Shown: positions 57,903-64,000 of the stretch, one piece after another | Layout: every line of letters starts with the position of its first letter | Numbering within the stretch: the stretch's first letter is position 1 | Assembly (NCBI RefSeq): GCF_016863475.1 | Contig: NZ_BOOY01000036.1 | Span: 124,001 to 188,000, forward strand | Source: Spirilliplanes yamanashiensis | GTDB taxonomy: Bacteria > Actinomycetota > Actinomycetes > Mycobacteriales > Micromonosporaceae | Length of the DNA stretch: 64,000 bases | Direction of reading: 5' to 3' | The notes under the pieces: generated by a model | What the model saw: the letters and a program-made list of their open reading frames with translations, nothing else | The model's database searches: none | Told to the model about the DNA's origin: nothing | Translations under genes and position numbers: made by a program

Positions 57903-57979
57903 GGTGGTCGTAGCTCAGCTGGTAGAGCACCGGGTTGTGGTCCCGGGGGTCGCGGGTTCAAGTCCCGTCGATCACCCCA
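57903..57979 (+). tRNA. tRNA-His (anticodon GTG)
   Basis: Acceptor GTGGTCG (57904-57910) pairs with CGATCAC (57969-57975), with the His-specific extra G at 57903 opposite C57976. Anticodon loop TTGTGGT in stem CCGGG/CCCGG reads GTG. D arm AGCTCAGCTGGTAGAGC and T loop GGTTCAAGTCC are standard. CCA is encoded at 57977-57979. Confidence 0.97.
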
Positions 57980-57997
57980 TCCGAGGTAACAGGTCGA

Positions 57998-58033
57998 GGG
58001 CCTGGTCGCGCGAGCGGTCGGGCCTTTCTTCTT
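57998..58033 (+). terminator. Terminator of tRNA-His
   Basis: GGGCCTGGTCGC (57998-58009) pairs with GCGGTCGGGCCT (58014-58025), allowing G-T pairs, with loop GCGA and tail TTCTTCTT, a rare T-rich tail for this genome. Confidence 0.75.
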
Positions 58034-58041
58034 GCGCGGGC

Positions 58042-58266
58042 TCACTCGCGCAGCAGCGTCGGCGTGCCGCCGGGCGGGGTGACGTCGCGGACGCCGAGGT
58101 ACGCCAGGTCGGCGATGAACCGCTCCCGCGACACCGGACGCCCGGTGACCCAGCTCAGGTACTCGGCGTAGAGGGTGGCGGCCGGCTCCTCGCCCTCCCA
58201 GATCAGGCCCTCCCGCAGCCACGTGACGACGGTGGGGTCCGGGATGTGCTCGCTGTTCGTCGACAT
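58042..58266 (-). CDS. 74-residue protein resembling a primase C-terminal domain
   Basis: A short protein starting at ATG 58266. The pattern LYAEYLSWVTGRPVSRERFIADLAYLGV (cited in parts: YAEYLSW, PVSRERFIADL) resembles the winged-helix domain at the C-terminus of D5/phage-type primase-helicases, in which a Tyr-x-x-Tyr-x-x-Trp stretch precedes Ser-x-x-x-Phe. Here it stands alone. No ribosome site is obvious. Plausible roles are a small DNA-binding protein or a domain remnant; function not assigned. Confidence 0.6.
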   Translation of the reverse strand: MSTNSEHIPDPTVVTWLREGLIWEGEEPAATLYAEYLSWVTGRPVSRERFIADLAYLGVRDVTPPGGTPTLLRE

Positions 58267-58347
58267 CGCCCGATTCTCCGCGCGCGGGGCCGCGCCCGGC
58301 ATCTGGCTGCGGGCGGATGGCGACCGGCCGAAGGGTGGAACCGCCTC

Positions 58348-58353
58348 TAGGGT
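58348..58353 (+). promoter_or_regulatory. -10 box of leaderless ankyrin gene
   Basis: TAGGGT, seven bases before GTG 58361; no Shine-Dalgarno sequence. Confidence 0.55.
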
Positions 58354-58360
58354 GGGCGGT

Positions 58361-59104
58361 GTGGCAGACGGCGTGATCCTCGACGCGGGCGATGCGCGCG
58401 CCGTGGCCGCCGTCGCGGCGATCCGCGGCGGCGACCCGGCTGCGCTGCGGCGGCTGCTGGCCGCCGAGCCGGGCCTGGCCACCGCCCGCATCCGCGACGG
58501 CGCCGCCACCCGCACCCTGCTGCACGTGGTCACCGACTGGCCCGGCCACGTGCCCGCCGGCCCCGCCACCGTGGCCGCCCTGGTGGCGGCGGGCGCCGAC
58601 GTGAACGCCCGGTTCACCGGTGCGCACGCCGAGACACCCCTGCACTGGGCGGCCAGCTGCGACGACGTCGCCGTCCTCGACGCGCTGCTCGACGCGGGCG
58701 CCGACATCGACGCCGGCGGCGCCGTGATCGCCGGCGGCACCGCCCTGGACGACGCCCGCGCCTTCGGCCAGTGGCAGGCGGCGCACCGGCTCGTCGAGCG
58801 CGGCGCCCGCACGACCATCCACGACGCGGCGGCCCTCGGGCTGACCGGCCTGCTCGACCGCCACCTCGCCGCACGACCCGCGCCCGACGAGCTGGGCACG
58901 GCCCTGTGGTGGGCGTGCCACGGCGGTCAGCGCGCCTGCGCCGAGCGGCTGCTGGAGCACGGCGCGGACCTCGACCACCGGCCGCCGTGGGAGGACCTCA
59001 CCCCGCTGGACGCGGCCGTCCGCGCCGGCGCCGCCGACCTGGCCGATGAGCTGCGCGCCCGCGGCGCCGCCACCGCGGCCGCCCGGCGCGGGCCCGGACG
59101 CTGA
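58361..59104 (+). CDS. Ankyrin-repeat protein
   Basis: A 247-residue cytoplasmic protein made of about six ankyrin repeats, for example TPLHWAASCDDVAVLDALLD followed by AGADIDAGG, and TPLDAAVRAGAADLADELRA. No signal peptide or catalytic domain. Ankyrin proteins mediate protein contacts; the partner is unknown. GTG 58361 is chosen from the leaderless -10 box although the frame is open further upstream. A hairpin follows the stop. Confidence 0.88.
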   Translation: MADGVILDAGDARAVAAVAAIRGGDPAALRRLLAAEPGLATARIRDGAATRTLLHVVTDWPGHVPAGPATVAALVAAGADVNARFTGAHAETPLHWAASCDDVAVLDALLDAGADIDAGGAVIAGGTALDDARAFGQWQAAHRLVERGARTTIHDAAALGLTGLLDRHLAARPAPDELGTALWWACHGGQRACAERLLEHGADLDHRPPWEDLTPLDAAVRAGAADLADELRARGAATAAARRGPGR

Positions 59105-59105
59105 A

Positions 59106-59135
59106 GGGGCCGGCCCCCAGCTCGGGACCGGCCCC
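59106..59135. terminator. Bidirectional hairpin
   Basis: GGGGCCGG (59106-59113) and CCGGCCCC (59128-59135) form an 8-bp stem between the convergent ankyrin and L,D-transpeptidase genes. Confidence 0.65.
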
Positions 59136-59161
59136 CTGCGACGTGCGGGGCGGGTGCGGCG

Positions 59162-60382
59162 CTACGACAGCGCGCTGCCCTGCTGGTACTGCTCCCAGCT
59201 CATGTTCCAGTCGGTCCAACCGTTGCCGTTCTGCAGCTTGCGCGGCGTGCCCTTCACCGTGACCGGGTCGCCCAGCATCGTGCGGGCGAACAGCCACGCC
59301 CCCTCCTTCATGGAGACGTTCACGCAGCCGTGCGACACGTTCGTGCGGCCCTGCACGCCCTCCGACCACGGCGCGGCGTGGATGAACTCGCCGCCCCAGG
59401 TCAGCCGCTGCGCGTACTCGATGTCGGTGCGGTAGCCCTCGCCTTCGGGCAGCTCGTCCATCGTGTCGAACACGGTCTTGCGCTTCTTCTCGATGACGAC
59501 CATCGTGCCGCTCGACGACGGGGTGCTCTTCTTGCCGAGGCTGACCGGGATCTTCTTGACGACCTTGCCGTTCTGCGTGACCGTCATCTGCTTGGACGCG
59601 TTGTCGACCGTCATCACGAACGACCGGCCGATCTTCAGGTCGACGGTGAGGTCGGAGCGGCCGTACCAGCCGTCGCCCATCGGGACGCCGCCCAGGTTGA
59701 CCGAGTAGCTGATCTTCGTGTCGGGCTGCCAGTACGCCTTCGGCCGGTAGTGGATCTCGGTCGGGCTGTACCAGTGCCAGGTGCCCTCCTGCTTCGGCGT
59801 GCTCTCCAGCACCATCCGGCGCTCCACGTCGGCGCGGTACTTCTCCGGCACCGCCCGGCCGAACCGCACGATCATCGGCATGCCGACGCCGACCGTCTGG
59901 CCGTCGCCCAGGAAGCTGGACACCCGGACCAGGTTGGCCGGCTTCCTCATGACCGTGAACGTGCTCACCGCCGTGCCGGTCCTACCCTCGGCGCCGGTCG
60001 CGGTGACCGTCGCCGTGTACGTGCCGCCCCAGGCCAGCTGCTTCGCCGGCACCCAGGACTTCCCGTCCTCGGCGGTGGTGCCCTCGACGGCCGTGCCGTC
60101 GGCGTCCGTCACTGCGATCTCGGCGTCGTCGGCGTTCGACGTGGTGAACTCGATCGTCGGCACCGCCGGCACGTCCGCCGACTCCGACGCCGGGCTGGTG
60201 ATCGCCGCGGTGACCTGCGGGCCCTTGTCCTCGGCGGGGGCGCTCGCGCCGCCCTTGCCGTCGTTCCACGCGGGGGAGCCGCCACCGGTGCACGCCCCCG
60301 TCGCCAGGACCGCGGCCGTCAGCGCGGCCGCGGACGCCATCCGCCAGGCCCTGCGCCCCGATCGCCCTGCGCTCGCGTTCAT
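59162..60382 (-). CDS. L,D-transpeptidase lipoprotein (first copy)
   Basis: A 406-residue exported enzyme forming 3-3 peptidoglycan cross-links. ATG 60382 follows GAGGAG; the signal segment ends in a lipobox-like ATGAC, so lipidation of the Cys is likely but not canonical. Two Ig-like BIG_5 domains (about 55-250; TWHWYSPTEIHYRPKAYW) lead to the YkuD domain with HAAPWSEGVQGRTNVSHGCVNVS (cited in parts), whose catalytic Cys lies in SHGCVNVS, and a C-terminal subdomain (GNGWTDWNMSWEQYQ). The arrangement is that of mycobacterial LdtB/Ldt2-type enzymes. Target of carbapenems, not penicillins. Confidence 0.93.
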   Translation of the reverse strand: MNASAGRSGRRAWRMASAAALTAAVLATGACTGGGSPAWNDGKGGASAPAEDKGPQVTAAITSPASESADVPAVPTIEFTTSNADDAEIAVTDADGTAVEGTTAEDGKSWVPAKQLAWGGTYTATVTATGAEGRTGTAVSTFTVMRKPANLVRVSSFLGDGQTVGVGMPMIVRFGRAVPEKYRADVERRMVLESTPKQEGTWHWYSPTEIHYRPKAYWQPDTKISYSVNLGGVPMGDGWYGRSDLTVDLKIGRSFVMTVDNASKQMTVTQNGKVVKKIPVSLGKKSTPSSSGTMVVIEKKRKTVFDTMDELPEGEGYRTDIEYAQRLTWGGEFIHAAPWSEGVQGRTNVSHGCVNVSMKEGAWLFARTMLGDPVTVKGTPRKLQNGNGWTDWNMSWEQYQQGSALS

Positions 60383-60547
60383 GATCTCCTCATCACCCGC
60401 ACGGTTCGTCCCCGACGACCCATCCTGCTCCACCACTGCCCGCCCACGGCTCCCGCATTCGTGCCACAGGGGGCAACGCCGGGGCGCAACGCGATATGCC
60501 GCCCGCCCGGCGAACCGGACGGGCGGCACAGAACGGCTGAAGAACGG

Positions 60548-61774
60548 TCAGGCGGCCTTCGGCGCCAGGTCGTCCGGCACCGGCAGGGCGCTGCCCTTCT
60601 TGAACTCGTCCCACGTCAGGTCCCACGCGGTCCACCCGTTGCCGGACACCAGCCTGCGCTCGGTGCCCTTCACGGTGATGGGGTCGCCGACCTTGGTGCG
60701 GTCGAACAACCAGCGGGCGTTGCTGGGGGAGAGATTGACACACCCGTGTGACACGTTGCGCCGCCCCTGATCGCCGACCGACCACGGCGCCGAGTGAATG
60801 TACTCGCCGCCCCACGTCAGGCGCTGCGCCAGGTCGATGTCGATCCGGTACCGATCCACGTTCGGGCCGGTCTCGTCGGTGGTGTCGAAGACGGTGGACT
60901 CCTTCTTCTCCATCACCACCATCGTCCCGCTCGACGACGGCGTCGACTTCTTGCCCAGGCTCACCGGCATCGTCCGCACCACGGCGCCGTCCTGGGTGAC
61001 GACCATCTTCTTCGTCCTGTTGTCGACCGCCATCCGCAGGTCGCGCCCGATCTCGACCGTCGCCGACCGGTCCTGGTCGCCGTACCGCCCGCCGCCCGTC
61101 GGGTGCCCGCCGACCGCGATGCGCACCGACAGCTTCGTGCCGGCCTGCCAGAAGTCCGGCGCCCGGTAGTACGCCTGCGACCCGTTGCTCACCCAGTGCC
61201 ACGTGCCCGGCTGCGGCGGATCCGAATCGACGAACATCCGCTTCTGCACGCCCGCCCGGTCCTTGGCCTTGATCCCGGGATGGAACTCGACGACCACCGG
61301 CATCGCCACGCCGTAGGTGTTGCCGTCGAACAGGTACAGGCCGGTGCCCGTCTCCTTCTGCGCCTTCGGCATCGTCGTGAAACTGATCTCCCGCGTCTGC
61401 GGTGCTCCGGCCCCGTCGGTCGCGGTGACCGTGCCCTCGTACCCCTTGCTGTTCTTCAAGGGCTTGCCCGGCACCCACCCGGAACCGTCCGCGCGCAGCT
61501 CACCCGCGACGGCCTTCCCGCCGGCCTCGCGCAGCGTGACCTCGGTCACCGTGCCGCCGGCCACCTTCGTCCCGATCTCCACGCTGACGGGTACGTCCTT
61601 CGCGCCGGCCGCCGGCGTTACCTCGAGACTGAACTCCTCGGCAGCCACCGGCGCGGCCGGCACCGACGTCGCCGGCGCACTCGGCGACGGCGGGTCCTCC
61701 GACGCCTCCGCTGAACACCCGGCCAGCGCCGCCACCACCACGCACGCCACCCACGACCGCCGCCACATCCCCAT
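60548..61774 (-). CDS. L,D-transpeptidase lipoprotein (second copy)
   Basis: A 408-residue paralogue of the preceding gene with the same order: lipoprotein signal with a clear lipobox LAGC (VVAALAGCSAEASED), Ser/Pro linker, two Ig-like domains (TWHWVSNGSQAYYRAPDFW) and YkuD domain with catalytic Cys in SHGCVNLSPSNARW. ATG 61774 follows CAGGA by five bases; GTG further upstream is less likely because it would bury the signal. 165 bases separate it from the downstream copy, so each probably has its own promoter. Confidence 0.93.
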   Translation of the reverse strand: MGMWRRSWVACVVVAALAGCSAEASEDPPSPSAPATSVPAAPVAAEEFSLEVTPAAGAKDVPVSVEIGTKVAGGTVTEVTLREAGGKAVAGELRADGSGWVPGKPLKNSKGYEGTVTATDGAGAPQTREISFTTMPKAQKETGTGLYLFDGNTYGVAMPVVVEFHPGIKAKDRAGVQKRMFVDSDPPQPGTWHWVSNGSQAYYRAPDFWQAGTKLSVRIAVGGHPTGGGRYGDQDRSATVEIGRDLRMAVDNRTKKMVVTQDGAVVRTMPVSLGKKSTPSSSGTMVVMEKKESTVFDTTDETGPNVDRYRIDIDLAQRLTWGGEYIHSAPWSVGDQGRRNVSHGCVNLSPSNARWLFDRTKVGDPITVKGTERRLVSGNGWTAWDLTWDEFKKGSALPVPDDLAPKAA

Positions 61775-61903
61775 GAATCCTGCCTTGTTCCTGGTCACCC
61801 ATCCGCGGGCACATCCTGCCTCACCCGTGCAACGGGTCGCGGCGGTTCGGAGGTGCGGTGGGGGGAGGGGGTAACCGGTTGGAGGGCGGTGATCGGTGCG
61901 TGC

Positions 61904-61909
61904 TAAGGT
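61904..61909 (+). promoter_or_regulatory. -10 box of tRNA-Lys
   Basis: TAAGGT, 18 bases before the tRNA; a weak -35 (TTGGAG, 61879-61884) lies 19 bases further upstream. Confidence 0.5.
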
Positions 61910-61927
61910 TTCCACCGTTGTCAGCGA

Positions 61928-62003
61928 GCGCCGCTAGCTCAACTGGCAGAGCAGCGGACTCTTAATCCGCGGGTTGTAGGTTCAAGTCCTACGCGGCGCA
62001 CCA
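61928..62003 (+). tRNA. tRNA-Lys (anticodon CTT)
   Basis: Acceptor GCGCCGC (61928-61934) pairs with GCGGCGC (61993-61999), discriminator A62000, encoded CCA 62001-62003. Anticodon loop ACTCTTAA in stem GCGG/CCGC reads CTT. T arm GTAGG-TTCAAGT-CCTAC is perfect. Confidence 0.97.
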
Positions 62004-62012
62004 GCAACTACC

Positions 62013-62042
62013 AGGGCGTTTACCGAAGTCGGTAGGCGCCCT
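62013..62042 (+). terminator. Terminator of tRNA-Lys
   Basis: AGGGCGTTTACC (62013-62024) pairs with GGTAGGCGCCCT (62031-62042), with two G-T pairs and loop GAAGTC. Confidence 0.7.
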
Positions 62043-62250
62043 GAGTGCTTCCCGAGGCGTCTGACCGCAGCGGGGTCAGTGCTCATCCTCCTCGTCCCGA
62101 TCCACGTCATCAGCGGAAAGCCTCCGGCTGCCGCGCGAGCTGGTCGCTTCCGGCGCGGACCGGCAGCGGCTGCGGTGGCTGAACGAGACACGACGAAGCC
62201 TGGCGCCCTCCTTGAACGGAACCCCCGGGGCGAACGCTTTCCGACGCTCG

Positions 62251-63006
62251 TCAGTTCACGCCGATGTCGTCCGGTCCGAGGACGCCGCCGCTGTCGGACG
62301 GCGGCGGGCGCAGGTCGAGCAGAAGCGGTTCTGCGATGGCCGCCGTGTCGACAGGGTCCGCGCAGAAAGGCGCAAGAGCGGCCATTCCCGGGTCGTACGG
62401 CAGATCGGAGCACCGCATGCGTCCCGAGCCGCCGCCACTCCAGGTCAAAATGGAGCCGCGGACTTCGCCGCCCTGACAGGACACGACGAAGTCGGCCGTG
62501 ACCCGGTTGTTCATCGAGTAGGCGATCTGGTGTGCAGGGAAATTCTCGAACGGCGTGAGGTGACGGAGGTCGTCCTCGATGGGGGAGGACTCGAAGGCTG
62601 CGTTGTTTCGGACGGAAAGGCCTTCCAGTAGTGCGGGCAGCCAGCTGGGTGGGGCGTCGCCGCCGAGGACCGCCGGGTTCATCGGGGTCGTCCACGTGTT
62701 CCGCTTCACGCCACGGCTGTCGAAGGTCACCACACTGGTGACCTGGTGCTCGAACCGCGGCTCCGACCACGCGACGGACCCGTCTGCGGGTGTGCAGTCG
62801 GACGCCGCTGCGCGGGACTCGGCGGACGCCGAGGCGGATGCCGGCGGCTGGTGAGCCGATGGAATTTCGGCCGGCCGCGCGCATGCCAATGTCGTCATCG
62901 CCACCGCGATGAGTGCCGTACTCATCGAGGCGACTGTCCGCCGGACCGGCGTGGCTGTTCCCCGCAGGTGACTGCTCTGCCTCACACGAACTATGTCGGC
63001 CGGCAT
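62251..63006 (-). CDS. Secreted or lipoprotein-like hypothetical protein
   Basis: About 251 residues; ATG 63006 is called, with GTG 63033 and later codons as alternatives. A hydrophobic segment (MSTALIAVAMTTLAC) followed by a Ser/Ala linker (PPASASASAESRAAA) looks like a lipoprotein signal. The mature part has four or so cysteines (SDCTPADGSVAW, VVSCQGGEVRG, RMRCSDLPYD, APFCADP) and no family I recognise. Codon use is less GC-biased than neighbouring genes, which may indicate acquisition next to the tRNA-Lys locus. Confidence 0.6.
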   Translation of the reverse strand: MPADIVRVRQSSHLRGTATPVRRTVASMSTALIAVAMTTLACARPAEIPSAHQPPASASASAESRAAASDCTPADGSVAWSEPRFEHQVTSVVTFDSRGVKRNTWTTPMNPAVLGGDAPPSWLPALLEGLSVRNNAAFESSPIEDDLRHLTPFENFPAHQIAYSMNNRVTADFVVSCQGGEVRGSILTWSGGGSGRMRCSDLPYDPGMAALAPFCADPVDTAAIAEPLLLDLRPPPSDSGGVLGPDDIGVN

Positions 63007-63114
63007 CTCCAGTGACTTGATGCAGATCACCACCCGGGCCCGAGTTCAGGCCCAGCCGGTATCGGCTGGGCCTGAACCCGTTTCTGACCCCACGCCGGCT
63101 CGGCCGACTCCCCG

Positions 63115-64000
63115 TCAGGGCAGGGTGACCGTGGCGACGATCGCGCGGTGGTCGCTGGACCGCTGGTGACCGGCGGGATCGGGGTGCCGTCGTACGGCCC
63201 CCAGGTGGCGATCAGGCCCGTGCCGAGGGCGTCGGCCGCGTCGGTGTAGCCGGTGCCGAGCACGCGGCGCATCGCGGCGTGGTCCAGCGTCGCGTTGAAG
63301 TCGCCCAGCAGGATGCGCAGCGGCCCGCCGGCGGTGGCCGGCGGCTGGGCGGCCAGGTCGGCGCGCCAGACGTCCAGCCGTTGCCGGGTGGCCGGGGCCC
63401 GCGGGTGCGCGGACTCGACGAGCACGGGCGGGCCGCCCGGGACGGCGACCGTGCCGTACGACTGGGCGAAGCCGCCGCCGTTGCGGCGCATCCCCGTGTC
63501 GCTCAGCGGGTGCCTCGACCACAGCCCGGAGCCGGTGGTGACGACCTCGGCGTTGCTCTGCCGGTGCGGCAGCTCCGCGGCGAGCCCGGCGGCGACCAGC
63601 GCGGCCTCGCCGTCCGAGGTGTACTCCTGCAACGCCAGCACGTCGACGCGGTACCGCCGGACCAGGTCGACGAGCTGCGCCGGGTCGGCGCTGCCGACGA
63701 ACATGTTGGAGGTCATCACCCGCAGCTGCGGTCCGCGGGCGGCGGGCCGGTCGTCCGGCAGCGCGCGGGGCAGCACGGCACCGACCAAACCGACCGCCGC
63801 GACGACGGCCAACGCCCCGGGCAGCCACCGCCGGCGCAGCAGGGCGGCCAGCGCCAGCGGCACCGACCAGGCGGCGACGTACGGGGTGAAGGCGAACAGC
63901 TGCACGAGCGCGCTGCGTTCCCAGCCGCCCAGCCGGACCACCGCCCAGAGCAGCCCCGGCAGCACCAGGACCCACCACAGCAGGACGCCCCGCCGCCTGC
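63115..64000 (-). pseudogene. Endonuclease/exonuclease/phosphatase-family protein, frameshifted, 5' partial
   Basis: The gene runs in from beyond the right edge. Three membrane helices (GVLLWWVLVLPGLLWAVV and two more) precede an EEP domain: LRVMTSNMFVGSADPAQLVDL, VDVLALQEYT, LLGDFNATLDH. After GTPIPPVT (near 63160) the frame runs on into unrelated sequence to 63027, while the conserved end SSDHRAIVATVTLP continues in another frame to a stop at 63115. The roughly 20-residue segment that normally carries IDHV is missing. So a deletion plus frameshift removed part of the catalytic site. A sequencing or assembly error is the alternative. Confidence 0.7.

Noticed and set aside
57903-62003. Integrated element bounded by tRNA-His and tRNA-Lys
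   Set aside because: No integrase, no repeated tRNA 3' end within the window, and the genes between (ankyrin, transpeptidases) have host-like composition.

Overview
This window is very GC-rich (roughly three quarters G+C), densely coded, and rich in GTG starts and four-base stop/start overlaps. It has mycothiol-linked genes, a complete aa3-type cytochrome oxidase subunit I, L,D-transpeptidases and tRNA genes with encoded CCA. All of this points to an actinobacterium. The gene set (PDGLE-type metal transporter, CopCD/YcnI, a bacterial expansin, a PAS-EAL protein) would fit the Micromonosporaceae, but the family is an inference. Most of the window looks like ordinary chromosome. No phage, transposase, integrase or CRISPR array was seen.

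Layout. 1-5.6 kb: a helicase-nuclease fusion cut by the window edge, an overlapping phosphotransferase-like kinase, and an Mrr-fold protein that has lost its catalytic residues. 5.9-8.2 kb: an 18-codon leader ORF coupled to a PAS-GGDEF-EAL protein, then a cupin. 8.5-10.9 kb: a MarR regulator, mycothiol-dependent formaldehyde dehydrogenase and an MBL hydrolase. 10.9-14.2 kb: a glycoside hydrolase, a LigD-like protein with a dead ligase domain, and an AraC regulator. 14.2-14.6 kb: tandem-repeat spacer. 14.6-18.8 kb: GT2, FAD monooxygenase and ctaD. 18.8-19.4 kb: a gene-free spacer with a 9-bp G-rich tandem repeat. 19.4-23.2 kb: Nudix, MFS, pncA and pncB. 23.2-31.0 kb: a block matching the order Rv1330c-Rv1341 of Mycobacterium tuberculosis (pncB, clpS, DUF2017, mec, cysO, cysM, Rv1339-type hydrolase, rph, rdgB), with an aldo-keto reductase, a membrane protein and a GT4 gene interspersed.

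31.0-38.7 kb: a six-gene histidine-utilisation operon read leftward (rpiR-type regulator, hutU, an M20 amidohydrolase, hutF, hutI, hutH). Nearly every junction overlaps. There is no recognisable hutG, and the M20 enzyme sits exactly where an N-formylglutamate deformylase is needed. 38.7-44.4 kb: methyltransferase, MOSC protein, expansin, acetyltransferase, tRNA-Leu, chemoreceptor and a Bcp peroxiredoxin. 44.4-47.1 kb: an ECF-type nickel/cobalt transporter (M, N/PDGLE, Q, O) whose promoter overlaps a sequence matching the actinobacterial Nur (nickel regulator) box. 47.2-53.0 kb: two divergent arms, an ECF sigma factor/MauE/Dsb-like/membrane-protein operon facing a CopCD-YcnI copper operon. 53.1-55.8 kb: an 892-residue protein with two membrane helices and a roughly 680-residue disordered Ala/Gly-rich tail. 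56-64 kb: GT87 mannosyltransferase, oligoribonuclease, tRNA-His, ankyrin protein, two adjacent L,D-transpeptidase lipoproteins, tRNA-Lys, a lower-GC patch with an unknown secreted protein, and a frameshifted endonuclease/exonuclease/phosphatase-family gene running off the right edge.

A recurrent feature is the hexamer TANNNT placed 6-8 bases before a start codon with no Shine-Dalgarno sequence (marR, pncB, mec, rph, orn, ankyrin gene, bcp and others). This is the signature of leaderless transcripts in actinobacteria, and it was used to choose several starts.
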